From DASRHT01 sp035293765 (GTDB lineage Bacteria; Chloroflexota; Ktedonobacteria; Ktedonobacterales; Ktedonobacteraceae), in contig DATGMF010000071.1 in NCBI GenBank assembly GCA_035293765.1, forward strand, positions 30,726-94,725: 64,000 bases of DNA, in the 5' to 3' direction. The notes under the pieces were generated by a model. The model had not been told where the DNA came from. It made no database searches and worked only from the letters and a program-made list of their open reading frames with translations. Shown piece by piece: positions 51,607 through 61,471 of the stretch. The first letter of the stretch is position 1. Each line of letters starts with the position of its first letter. Position numbers and translations under genes: made by a program.

Positions 51607-54600
51607 ACTGCCCATTGAAAGAGAGCCCGGAGAGCTGCGAGAGCACCTTTTTCTTCGATCCCTTAACCAGCGTGATATCAGGCTCAGGCGCTTTCTCGCT
51701 ATTGCTTTCCTGCTTTGTTGACTGTTTCAGCGTCTTCACCTTCTCGCGCAATTGCACCATGCCTTCTAACGCTGATTCACTTTGTTCGCCCAGCAGCAGG
51801 CGCAAGGCGTCGAGGACCGCCTGGGCCAGGAGCTGTATGGTCTTTGGCGTATACATATCTTTGCTGTAGATCCATTCCAGGCGGAGTTGCTCATCGGCCA
51901 GGACGGCGGATATGATCATTTTGTAGCGCCGCTGCTCCTGCGTGCTGCGCTCTATCCCCCGCGTTTCTCGCGTGATGGTAAAGAGCTTGCCCGCGCTCAA
52001 AGCTGCCGCAGGCTCGGCTGACTTGCCCGCAAAGTTAAAGCTGATTTCCGCCCGAGGCAGGGCTTCTAGCTGCGGCACAAAACGCTGCTCTTGATCGACA
52101 TAGCGCAACAGGCCATAGCCGATCCCTCCCTGTGGAATAGCTCTCAGTTGCTTCTTGATGCTGGAGACGATGCCATGCATATCTGTACGCTCGGGTACCT
52201 GCAATAGCACGGGAACGATACTGGTAAACCAGCCGACAACACGCGTCAGGTCAAGCTGACCGACGGGAGCCTCTCGCCCATGACCTTCCTGATCGATCAA
52301 GACCTGGTCCTGGCCCGTCCATTGCGCGACAACGAACGCGAGAGCCGCCATGATAAGATCGCTCAGTTGCGTGTGATAGCGTTGACGCGCCAGCGCTTGC
52401 AATAGCGCCGTCTCGTCCCTGTCAAACGTGACCGTCGCGACGCTGCTGAGCTTCTCGATATTCAGCCCTTCTGGATTATCGACCGGCAAAGGCCGGATCT
52501 GCCCGCGAGCTGGCTCCAGCCAGTATTTTGCCTCCTGCTCCAGTACCGTCGAACGAGCATATTCGGCCTGAAGGGCCGCCCACTGCATATAGGTTGTAGT
52601 TAACGCCGGCAACCCGATTGCTTTCCCCCGGCTGAGCTGCTCATAGCTATGCTGCAACTCTTCCAGCAGGACACGCCACGAGACAATATCTACCAGCAGA
52701 TGGTGAAGGATTATCAGGACGCGTTCAGGCAAGCCCGCACCTGAGCAGATATGCGCCACAATCATCAGTGGCCCATGAGCCAGGTCCAGACTGCTCTGCA
52801 ATTGATTAGCTTTCCATTCCAGCGCCCTTCTCTGCGCCGCTTCATCTCCGTTCTGAACTTTAAGATCGAGCGAGACAAACTGCATCGTATCTTTCGCGCT
52901 CAGCAATGCCTGCCAGGTGCCAGGCTGTTGTGATACAAAGCGCAAGCGAAGAGCGTCGTGTCGCTGAACCAGATAGCGGCAAGCCTGCTCAAGACGCGCG
53001 GGATCAAGCTGCTGAGATGCTTCCAGCATGACCGACATATTGAAATGATGCGGCTCGGCTGGGTTGCCTCTAAAAAACCAGTGCTGGATCGGCGTCAGGG
53101 CAACTTCCTGCTCGGCTGTACTGGCCTGAGATTGCTCAGGTGAGGGCAGAATAGAGACCAGCTCGGCAATAGTTTGATACTGGAATAGTTGCTTCGGTTT
53201 GAGAGTGATGCCCTTTTCTTTGGCTCTGGCAACGATGCGCAGCGCCAGAATTGAGTCGCCGCCCAGATCGAAGAAGTTGTCGTGCCGTCCAATTTTTTCG
53301 CGACCAAGTAGCTGGCTCCATAGCTGCGCCAGATATTCCTCGACCGCCCCCTGAGGAGCAACGTAAGCTCTGCCGGACTCTGTAGCCGCATCCCCTGGGA
53401 TAGGCAGGGCTTGACGATCAATTTTACCGTTGGCGGTCAATGGTAGCGCGTCGAGTATGGTAAAGCTCTGAGGAACCATATAGTCAGGGAGCAGGTCTTT
53501 GATATATGCTCGCAGCTCTGTGCTCCCGATGGTCATCTGCGGACGCGGCACCACATAGGCAGCGATACGGCTCACGCCTGCGCTATCGCGCCAGACTCTC
53601 ACAGCCGCCTCCTGAACGGCAGGATGCAGGCTGAGTATTGCCTCAATCTCGCCCAGTTCAATGCGGAAGCCGCGAATCTTGACCTGATTATCGACGCGAC
53701 CGATATAGTCTATCGTGCCGTCGTTGCGATAGCGCACCAGATCGCCCGTGCGATAGAGCCTGCTTCCTGGCTGTTTGCCAAAGGGATCGGGGACAAAACG
53801 TTCGGCGGTCAGTTCGGGACGCTTCAAGTAGCCTTGAGCTACGCCCAGGCCGCCGATGTACAACTCACCGGTTACGCCGATAGGCACGGGACGCAGACGA
53901 CTGTCCAGCATGTACATGGTGGTATTGGCGATGGGCGTGCCGATAGCAATGCCCCGCTCCAGATTGCCAAGCTCAAAAGTTGAGGACCAGATGGTGGTTT
54001 CGGTCGGCCCATACATGTTGATGACGCGCCCTTGCACCAGTTCGCACAATTCGGCAGCAAGTGCTGGCGGCAAGGCTTCTCCTCCCAGCATGACACAATC
54101 GAGCTGCGAGAGCGCCGCTCGTGTCTGCCCATCAGAGAGCAGGATCTGCATCAACGAAGGCGTGCATTGCAGGTGCGTGACCTGATAGCGGCTGATCTGA
54201 GCGGCAACCGGATAGGCATCGGCCTCTGCCACCGTGCCCGTTTCGTTCAGCTCCGCCTGGATCACCACTTCAAAGCCGCGCGTGAGCGTCCAGAACAGCT
54301 CCAGCACGGAGATATCGAAGGAGATGCTGGTCACAGCCAGCCAGACGCCGGGCTGTTCGGCGCCCAGGCGCTGATCCATGCCCACAAAGAAGTTGGTCAC
54401 GTTGCGATGGCTCAGCATCACGCCCTTAGGCTTGCCGGTCGAGCCGGAGGTGTAGATGACGTAGGCAAGCTGATCGGCACTCCCACCTGCAATCTCTGCT
54501 CCGCCAGGAGACATCGCGGTCATAGGCAACTGATCCAGGCAGATTACCTCGCCTGAGAATTCGGGCAGGCTGGAAACCAGTTCTTGCTGAGTGAGCAAAA

Positions 54601-57600
54601 GGGGCGCGTGCGTATCGGAGAGCACGAAGGCGATGCGATCTCTCGGATACGCCGGGTCGAGCGGCACATAAGCGCCTCCCGCTTTGAGGATGCCCAGCAA
54701 TCCCACAATCATATCAAGAGAGCGGTGCATGCAAATGCCCACCAGCACATTGGCTCCCACTCCTCGCGAGCGCAAGAGCCGCGCCAGTTGTTCCGCCCGC
54801 CCATTCAGTTCCCGGTACGATAGAGATTGTTGCCTGAAGCGAACCGCGACCTTCTCAGGATGCTGCTTTGCACGCTGCTCAAAAAGTTGATGGATCAGGA
54901 TGCCCTGCTCGTACTCGATGGCCGTACTGTTCCACTGCTCCAACACCAGTTCACGCTCTTGCTGCGTTAACAATGGCAGAGAAGAAATGGGCTGCTCGGC
55001 CTTCTCGACGATTGCTGCCATCAAGCTCTGATAGTGTTGCAGCCACCGCTCAATGGTGCTGCGCTCGAACAGATCGGAGTCATAATCGCAGTCAATCAGC
55101 ATCGCTCCCTGCTCCTCGACGATATTGATCGAGATATCGTAGCGTGCGGACTTTTGCGGCGACTGAAGCATGCTGGTCTCAAGCTGATGCAGTGCCAGCT
55201 TGCCGCCGCGGTCCAGATTAAAGACGGCGGAAATAACCGAGAGGCGGCTGGCGTCGCGCGGCGGATTCAGGGTTTTTACTAAGGTTAAAAATGGATATAG
55301 CTGGTGCTTATTGGCCTGGTTTACGGTCTTTTTGATAGTTGCAAGATAGCTATTGAAAGCTTGATCGGCGGCTGTAATCCGGCTGCGCACGAGCACGAGA
55401 TTGGCAGCATGGCCGAGGAAGTTACCGCCATCCATCGCCATCTGCCCCGCGACGGGAATGCCAATGACAATATCATCCTGATTGCTTATCTGATGCAGGA
55501 ATTGCGCGAATATACCCAACAGCATGCTGAAGAACGAACAATTGTGCTGCGCGCTTACCTTTTTGAGTTTCTTGCCCAGCTCGGCTGGCACAATGATGCT
55601 GTGACGCTCACCGTTGTAAGTTTTGACGGTTGGGCGCAGATGGTCCGCCGGAAGCTGCAAAACGGGAAAGCCGTCGGCGAATTGCTTGAGCCAGTACTGT
55701 TCCGCCTCCTGCATCGCCTTCCCCTGCTGCTCCTTCCAGCGCGCGTAATCGCTATACTGTAATGCTGGCGGCAACTGACACGGCTGCTGAAGGCATCCGG
55801 CGGAATAGAGTGCGCTTAGCTCACCGATGAGCGTGCCCACCGACCAGCCATCGATGATGATATGGTGGAATGTGAGCGCCAGGACATGGTGCTGATCATT
55901 GAGCTTCAACAACTGCGCGCGGAAGAGCGGACCATGCTCCATATCGAAAGGACGCTGCTTCTCCTGCTGCATCCATACCATGACCTCTTCCAGAGTGGCA
56001 ACGGATCTTACCGGCATGTCCACGCTCAGAGTAGAAACGATAAGCTGCTGCTCGCCATCGGAGCTAAAGGTGGTGCGCAGGGCTTCGTGACGGTCAACAA
56101 TCCGCTGCAACACGTCTTGTAGCACCGGCACATTGAGCGGCCCTTGCAGATTGAGCGCCAGCATTTCATTATAGGCTAGAGCCGCCTCTTCCCCAAGCTG
56201 AGACAGCACCCATAGCTCCTTCTGCTCTTCAGTTACGGGAACTACCGTTTCGGTGAATGGGGAGGGCGTTCGCGAACGCCCTCCCTCTTTGCTGCCAACC
56301 TGTCCCTTCCCGCCCGATCCTGCCGATTGGGGATCAACAGGGTCGGGGGATGAGGGAAAAAAACCGCTTTTGAGCATTTCTATAGTTGTCTGCTCTACCG
56401 CCTGCTCGATAATGGCAATATCCTCTTCGGTATGCGCGGTCGAAAGCATGCCGGAACGCCCTTCCGGGATATACACGCCTTTGTCGAGCAAGTTATAGTA
56501 AAACACGCTGGCCCCGACCTGCTTGAACTCCGGCGGGAACATAAAGCGGAAGAGCGAGGCAAAATGCACCACGCGAATCGAGACGCCCAGCCGCTCAAAC
56601 ATGGCATTCAACGAGGCCACAAGCTGATCGGTGCGAGCGTTGAGCCGCTCCTGTAGTTGCGGCCCTTCCTCCCTGAGATGATTGAAGACAGCTCGAACGC
56701 CGGCCATCAGCAGGGGGTGCTTAAAGTAGGTGCCTGCAAAGAACGTCTGGGTCGCCCGTGGATACGATTTGTCGCCGTAATTCCATGCGCCACCGTCAAT
56801 GGCGTCCATATACAATGCTTTTCCCGCTACCATGCCAAGGGGGAGGCCGCCGCCGGCAGCTTTGCCGTAGATGGCGATATCTGGCTTCACGCCCAGCACC
56901 GCCGACGCTCCGCCTGGATGGGTGCGGAAACCCGTTACGACCTCGTCGAAGATCAGCGCCACGCCCGACTGCTCGGTGATCGCGCGCAACTCTTTTAAGA
57001 AGTCGATGGGATGGTGATCAGGACGGCGGCTCTGGGGAAGCTCCACCAGCACAGCCGCAAGCTCGTGGGCCTGCTCGCGCAAAATTGCCAGCGAGTCGCT
57101 ATAGCCAAAGCGCAGGATCAAGGAATCTTCGATCATGCTCTTAGGTATTCCTGGCGCCATCGGGATCGCCGTAAGCCTGCCATCGGCGTTTTCCTGCGAG
57201 CGTACCAGCACGCCGTCAAAGGTGCCATGAAACGAGCCTGTGAAAAGGGCGATCCGCTGGCGACCGGTAGAGGTACGGGCGAAGCGCAGCGCCGACATCA
57301 CCGCCTCGGTTCCCGAGTTACAGAAGGTCACGCGCTCCATTCCGGTCATCTCACACACCATTTGCGCCACTTCGCCCGCGCAATCCGATTGGAATCCCAG
57401 CAACGTACCCTTTTTCAATTGCTGCTCCAGAGCTTCGATCAAAAAAGATGGAGAGTGCCCAAAGAGCAGGGCGCCAAAGCCCATAGTGATATCTACATAT
57501 TCATTGCCATCGATATCATAAACACGCGCGCCCTCACCACGATCCGGCACGATAGAGTAGATGATTTCCTTGAGCGTCTGGTTAAATCCGGCGCTGGCAC

Positions 57601-60600
57601 GGTTATCGGCAAGCACCGGGCGATAGGTCTGAGCATACTGCTTGGATTTCTGCGTCTTCTGGCTGATGCGCTCCACCAGGGCCTCGATATGGGCCTTCTG
57701 CTGCTCCGTTAACCCTTGCAATGAGCCGCCCCGGAGAGGCTTATAGGGCACATAGGTCTCTGGATCGATTTTCAGGCTGAGCACCTGCTCCCCATCGATC
57801 TTTACATCCTGCGCCTTAGTGCGTTGGACGCGATCAATCGGGTCCTCAACGCGTTCCTTGAAATTCCGAGCGACAACGCCATTCTCATGGCTAGCTTCGC
57901 TCAGTCGCTCGGGAAGGAATTCCTTCTCCGGGCCAGGCACAAAAGGGTGATGATTCTCCTTTTCTATTACAGGCTGCTCCTGTAGCGGAAAAACCTGTAC
58001 TTGAGGTGGCTGCTGGATCTGACCCCCCAGATTGTTTAGGAGGGCCAATTGCTGCCCCATGAGCTGGAGCTGCTGCGCCACAATTTGCTGCAATTGAGGA
58101 TTATTCACTCCTTGAACCGGCTGAGGCTGAGGAGCGGCAGTATAGCCATGCCCATTCATCCCGTTACCGGCCTGCTGTATATGATGGATGCCATTCCCAT
58201 TGCTGCCAGCTTGCGTATGATAGTGACCATTGCCATTCGTCCCGTTGCCATTGCTTGCTGGCACAATAAACGTCTCCAGCATGGGAAACGGTTGCAGGGC
58301 AGTGGTGCCATTGTGATGCCCATTGTGTCCGTTATGTCCATTGCTGCTATGCCCATTTGCCTGCACGGTAGGGGCAGGGCTGGCCGCTGCAATGGATTTC
58401 TCCTGCGGCAGTTCCTGGTCAATGTGGAGGGCCAGCGCCTCGATTGTGGCAACCTCTTCAAAGAGCATACGGAATGGTATGGTGATATCGAACGTGTCGC
58501 GTATGGACTGGCTGGCCTGGAGCAGGAGCAGGGAGTCCGCGCCTAGCTCAAAGAAGGTGGCATCAAGCTGGATCTCTTCGGCTTTGACACCGAGCTGATC
58601 GCAGAAAATACCTACCAACTTGCTGGTAATCTGAGCCAGCCTCTCAGACTGATGGGACCTGTTCTCCTGTCTTTCTGACATACTACCCTCCTGTGTTGAT
58701 GATACTGATTGATATTGATCAATATAGGAATCGGGAACAAGGGTATTGGGCGCGTTAAATTGCGAGGCGGGGGCCTCGATCCAGTAGCGTTTGCGTTCAA
58801 ATGGATAGGTTGGGAGGGGGACGCGCTGGCGGCGCTCGTTAGCATAGAAGGCCGACCAGTCGATAGTGCCGCCCGCCAACCAGTATTGCCCGAGCGATCT
58901 GAGAATGAAGGCTTGATCCGCCACCAGATCCTGCGGGTGTCGCAGCGACGCAATAGCGCAATGGATGGCATCCTTGCGTGGATGCTGCTTGAGAAACGAG
59001 GTCAGCACTTGTCCCGGCCCGACCTCCAGCGCGATCCACTGCTGTTCGGCCAGCAACGTCTCCAGCCCTTCGGCAAAGCGCACGCACTGGCGTAGATGCT
59101 GCGCCCAGTAATGCGGATCGGTGGCCTCGGCATTGCTGATGAAACGACCGGTGAGATTGGATATATAAGGAATAGCCGGCGGAGTAAGCTTGATGCGTCT
59201 CACCTGTTCGGCAAAGGGTTCGAGGATCGGCTCCATCATTGCGGAATGGAACGCGTGGGAAGTGTGCAGACGTGTACAGCGCACACTCTGCGCACTCAAT
59301 TCCTGCTCCAGACGCTCGATAACTGCTGTCGTACCGGAGATGACGCTGCGAGCCGGACCATTGGTTGCCGCCAGCGAAACGGCTTCCTTATCCGCCGCGA
59401 GATAAGGCGCCAGTTGCTCGGCGGAAAGCGGCACTGAGAGCATCGCGCCCCCCGGCAAAGATTGCATCAGCCGCCCTCGTATTGAGACGAGCTGGAGCGC
59501 ATCTTCAAGTGAGAACACGCCGGCCAGGCAAGCCGCGACATACTCGCCGATACTATGCCCGATCATGGCCTGCGGTTGCACGCCCCAGCTCATCCACAAT
59601 TGCGCCAGCGCATATTCAATCACAAACAACGCAGGCTGAGCCAGCGCGGTCTGCTTCAAACGCTCGCTGACGGCGGCATCGCTCTCCTGTGCTGGGAAAA
59701 GCACGTCCCGCAGATCCAATTTCAGATGCTTGCGCAGAATGTCACAGCAGCGATCAACCTGCGTCCTGAAGACCTCTTCGGCCTCATAAAGATTGCGCCC
59801 CATCTGCACATATTGCGCTCCCTGCCCCGGGAAGAGAAAAACAACGGGCAGTTTCTGCTGGCTGGCTGTTCCTTTCTGGACCTGCTGCGAACTCATCTCG
59901 TCGAGGGCTGCAATCGCCTCCTGAGCATGCTGACAAACCAGCGTTAGCCGATGGCGAAATTCGCCGCGCCCAACCTGTAGGGTGTAGGCTGCATCAGCCA
60001 GATTGAGCTCAGGATGCTGCCGTAGATGCTCAGCCAATCGCTGTGCCATAGCTTGCAAAGCTGTCTCAGAGCGCGCCGACAATTGGAGCAACTGCCAGGG
60101 CCGCCCCGGACTCCCACGATCAATCGGGGAGCTACAGTCTCGTTCCGGCGCTTCCTCTAACAGCACATGAGCGTTTGTGCCTCCAATGCCAAACGAGCTA
60201 ACGCCCGCCCTTCTTGGTCCGCCGGGACTCTGCCAGTCGCTCAACCTGGCATTCACATAGAAAGGGCTGTTCGCAAAATCAATCTGCGGGTTCGGACGCT
60301 CGAAATGCAAGCTTGGCGGTAGCTGGCGGTGTTTTAGAGCGCAGACGACTTTGATCAGCCCGGGCATGCCTGCTGCCGCATCCAGGTGCCCGATATTGGT
60401 CTTGACGGAGCCGATGGCGCAAAATTGTTTCTTTTCCGTCTCTTCGCGAAATGCTTTGGTAAGCGCCGCGACTTCTATCGGGTCGCCAAGCGCGGTGCCG
60501 GTGCCGTGCGCTTCTATATATGTCACCGTTTCCGGGCTGATCTCCGCCATCATATGGGTCGCCCTGACCACCTGAGCCTGCCCCTCGATGCTCGGGGCCG

Positions 60601-61471
60601 TATAGCCAACTTTGAGCGAGCCATCATTGTTAATGGCGGAAGCCTTAATGACAGCATGGATGCAGTCGCCGTCTGCCAGTGCATCTTCCAGGCGCTTCAA
60701 AACAACGATACCCACGCCATTGCCGCCGACCATGCCCTGCGCCCGCTCATCAAAGGCGCGGCAATGCCCATCAGGTGAGCCGGTCCCGCCCTCTTTATAG
60801 AGGTAGCCACCTTTGCGCGGGACGGTGATCGAGACGCCGCCGGCCAGGGCGATATCGCATTCCCCATGCAGCAGGCTACGACAGGCCATGTGTACCGCGA
60901 CCAGCGAGGTTGAACAGGCCGTCTGGACGTTGACGCTTGGACCTTTCAGATTCAGCTTGTAAGAGAGACGCACCGGCAGATGGTCTTTGCCCGTACCTAA
61001 TGTGAGCTGCGCGGAACCGACCCTACGCACCAGTTCTTGATTCGGCAGCAAATTGGTGAGCAGATAGGTGCTATCGCTGGCACCGGCGTAGACGCCGATC
61101 AAGCCATTGTAGGAGGCCGGATTATAGCCGGCCTGTTCTAACGCCTCCCACGCCGTTTCAAGGAAGAAACGGTGCTGAGGGTCCATGATTTCGGCATCGC
61201 GCTTGCTACAGCCGAAAAACTCTGCATCGAACAGATCTATATCCTCCAGCATTCCTTTGGCTCTAACATAGCCAGGCTGGCTCAGGGCCGAGGGCGAGAC
61301 CCCTTCTTCGAGCAGCTCCTGCTCACTAAAGAAGGAGATCGACTCGACCCCATCGCGCACATTCTGCCAGAATTCCTCTACTGAGGCCGCTCCTGGGAAG
61401 CGACCGGACATACCAATAATGGCAATGTCCAGTTCGCTCCTCGTTTCCTCTGTGACGATAGTACTCATCAT
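51605..61471 (-). CDS. Hybrid PKS-NRPS: KS-AT-ACP-aminotransferase-C-A-PCP-E
   Basis: A 3288-aa protein. KS (TACSTSL, Cys186; EAHGTGT; NIGHLDAAAG), malonyl-type AT (GHSIGEYV, Ser640; HAFH), ACP (GADSL, Ser980), an Asn/Gly/His-rich linker (about 1040-1190), and a glutamate-1-semialdehyde-aminotransferase-like AMT (FCNSGTEAVMSALR; PLP Lys1537 in YGKAAGGGLPLG). Then C (HHIIIDGWS near 1867), A (TSGSTGKPKG near 2340), carrier (GGDSIL near 2739) and E (HHLLVDIVSW near 2924), with a short charged tail that may dock to the next protein. One malonate is added and the beta-ketone aminated, giving a beta-amino acid unit as in iturin- or microcystin-type synthases; no KR, DH or ER. The by-eye A code D-I-L-Q-M-G-M-I-W is closest to the remembered Gly code DILQLGLIWK, which is odd before an E domain. 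It overlaps the upstream gene by 4 nt. Confidence 0.96.
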   Translation of the reverse strand: MMSTIVTEETRSELDIAIIGMSGRFPGAASVEEFWQNVRDGVESISFFSEQELLEEGVSPSALSQPGYVRAKGMLEDIDLFDAEFFGCSKRDAEIMDPQHRFFLETAWEALEQAGYNPASYNGLIGVYAGASDSTYLLTNLLPNQELVRRVGSAQLTLGTGKDHLPVRLSYKLNLKGPSVNVQTACSTSLVAVHMACRSLLHGECDIALAGGVSITVPRKGGYLYKEGGTGSPDGHCRAFDERAQGMVGGNGVGIVVLKRLEDALADGDCIHAVIKASAINNDGSLKVGYTAPSIEGQAQVVRATHMMAEISPETVTYIEAHGTGTALGDPIEVAALTKAFREETEKKQFCAIGSVKTNIGHLDAAAGMPGLIKVVCALKHRQLPPSLHFERPNPQIDFANSPFYVNARLSDWQSPGGPRRAGVSSFGIGGTNAHVLLEEAPERDCSSPIDRGSPGRPWQLLQLSARSETALQAMAQRLAEHLRQHPELNLADAAYTLQVGRGEFRHRLTLVCQHAQEAIAALDEMSSQQVQKGTASQQKLPVVFLFPGQGAQYVQMGRNLYEAEEVFRTQVDRCCDILRKHLKLDLRDVLFPAQESDAAVSERLKQTALAQPALFVIEYALAQLWMSWGVQPQAMIGHSIGEYVAACLAGVFSLEDALQLVSIRGRLMQSLPGGAMLSVPLSAEQLAPYLAADKEAVSLAATNGPARSVISGTTAVIERLEQELSAQSVRCTRLHTSHAFHSAMMEPILEPFAEQVRRIKLTPPAIPYISNLTGRFISNAEATDPHYWAQHLRQCVRFAEGLETLLAEQQWIALEVGPGQVLTSFLKQHPRKDAIHCAIASLRHPQDLVADQAFILRSLGQYWLAGGTIDWSAFYANERRQRVPLPTYPFERKRYWIEAPASQFNAPNTLVPDSYIDQYQSVSSTQEGSMSERQENRSHQSERLAQITSKLVGIFCDQLGVKAEEIQLDATFFELGADSLLLLQASQSIRDTFDITIPFRMLFEEVATIEALALHIDQELPQEKSIAAASPAPTVQANGHSSNGHNGHNGHHNGTTALQPFPMLETFIVPASNGNGTNGNGHYHTQAGSNGNGIHHIQQAGNGMNGHGYTAAPQPQPVQGVNNPQLQQIVAQQLQLMGQQLALLNNLGGQIQQPPQVQVFPLQEQPVIEKENHHPFVPGPEKEFLPERLSEASHENGVVARNFKERVEDPIDRVQRTKAQDVKIDGEQVLSLKIDPETYVPYKPLRGGSLQGLTEQQKAHIEALVERISQKTQKSKQYAQTYRPVLADNRASAGFNQTLKEIIYSIVPDRGEGARVYDIDGNEYVDITMGFGALLFGHSPSFLIEALEQQLKKGTLLGFQSDCAGEVAQMVCEMTGMERVTFCNSGTEAVMSALRFARTSTGRQRIALFTGSFHGTFDGVLVRSQENADGRLTAIPMAPGIPKSMIEDSLILRFGYSDSLAILREQAHELAAVLVELPQSRRPDHHPIDFLKELRAITEQSGVALIFDEVVTGFRTHPGGASAVLGVKPDIAIYGKAAGGGLPLGMVAGKALYMDAIDGGAWNYGDKSYPRATQTFFAGTYFKHPLLMAGVRAVFNHLREEGPQLQERLNARTDQLVASLNAMFERLGVSIRVVHFASLFRFMFPPEFKQVGASVFYYNLLDKGVYIPEGRSGMLSTAHTEEDIAIIEQAVEQTTIEMLKSGFFPSSPDPVDPQSAGSGGKGQVGSKEGGRSRTPSPFTETVVPVTEEQKELWVLSQLGEEAALAYNEMLALNLQGPLNVPVLQDVLQRIVDRHEALRTTFSSDGEQQLIVSTLSVDMPVRSVATLEEVMVWMQQEKQRPFDMEHGPLFRAQLLKLNDQHHVLALTFHHIIIDGWSVGTLIGELSALYSAGCLQQPCQLPPALQYSDYARWKEQQGKAMQEAEQYWLKQFADGFPVLQLPADHLRPTVKTYNGERHSIIVPAELGKKLKKVSAQHNCSFFSMLLGIFAQFLHQISNQDDIVIGIPVAGQMAMDGGNFLGHAANLVLVRSRITAADQAFNSYLATIKKTVNQANKHQLYPFLTLVKTLNPPRDASRLSVISAVFNLDRGGKLALHQLETSMLQSPQKSARYDISINIVEEQGAMLIDCDYDSDLFERSTIERWLQHYQSLMAAIVEKAEQPISSLPLLTQQERELVLEQWNSTAIEYEQGILIHQLFEQRAKQHPEKVAVRFRQQSLSYRELNGRAEQLARLLRSRGVGANVLVGICMHRSLDMIVGLLGILKAGGAYVPLDPAYPRDRIAFVLSDTHAPLLLTQQELVSSLPEFSGEVICLDQLPMTAMSPGGAEIAGGSADQLAYVIYTSGSTGKPKGVMLSHRNVTNFFVGMDQRLGAEQPGVWLAVTSISFDISVLELFWTLTRGFEVVIQAELNETGTVAEADAYPVAAQISRYQVTHLQCTPSLMQILLSDGQTRAALSQLDCVMLGGEALPPALAAELCELVQGRVINMYGPTETTIWSSTFELGNLERGIAIGTPIANTTMYMLDSRLRPVPIGVTGELYIGGLGVAQGYLKRPELTAERFVPDPFGKQPGSRLYRTGDLVRYRNDGTIDYIGRVDNQVKIRGFRIELGEIEAILSLHPAVQEAAVRVWRDSAGVSRIAAYVVPRPQMTIGSTELRAYIKDLLPDYMVPQSFTILDALPLTANGKIDRQALPIPGDAATESGRAYVAPQGAVEEYLAQLWSQLLGREKIGRHDNFFDLGGDSILALRIVARAKEKGITLKPKQLFQYQTIAELVSILPSPEQSQASTAEQEVALTPIQHWFFRGNPAEPHHFNMSVMLEASQQLDPARLEQACRYLVQRHDALRLRFVSQQPGTWQALLSAKDTMQFVSLDLKVQNGDEAAQRRALEWKANQLQSSLDLAHGPLMIVAHICSGAGLPERVLIILHHLLVDIVSWRVLLEELQHSYEQLSRGKAIGLPALTTTYMQWAALQAEYARSTVLEQEAKYWLEPARGQIRPLPVDNPEGLNIEKLSSVATVTFDRDETALLQALARQRYHTQLSDLIMAALAFVVAQWTGQDQVLIDQEGHGREAPVGQLDLTRVVGWFTSIVPVLLQVPERTDMHGIVSSIKKQLRAIPQGGIGYGLLRYVDQEQRFVPQLEALPRAEISFNFAGKSAEPAAALSAGKLFTITRETRGIERSTQEQRRYKMIISAVLADEQLRLEWIYSKDMYTPKTIQLLAQAVLDALRLLLGEQSESALEGMVQLREKVKTLKQSTKQESNSEKAPEPDITLVKGSKKKVLSQLSGLSFNGQ
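56260..56285. repeat. 26-bp perfect palindrome in coding sequence
   Basis: A self-complementary sequence with half-site GGGAGGGCGTTCG, in the linker between the AMT and C domains. It encodes part of a Gly/Ser/Pro-rich stretch (GGRSRTPSP). It is not an obvious member of the GTAG...CTAC family. Confidence 0.8.
58368..58390 (+). repeat. GTAGGGGC repeat inside the ACP-AMT linker
   Basis: GTAGGGGCAGGGCTGGCC continues to GCTGC. A truncated copy of the hairpin repeat at 11005-11030, read in frame (AAASPAPTV) at the start of the Asn/Gly/His-rich linker. Confidence 0.65.
60111..60135 (-). repeat. SSPIDRG-type repeat in the KS-AT linker
   Basis: The minus strand reads GTAGCTCCCCGATTGATCG then TGGGAG and encodes SSPIDRGS between the KS and AT domains. 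The same DNA is present at 61565-61589 and, with one change, at 63674-63698. Confidence 0.8.
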
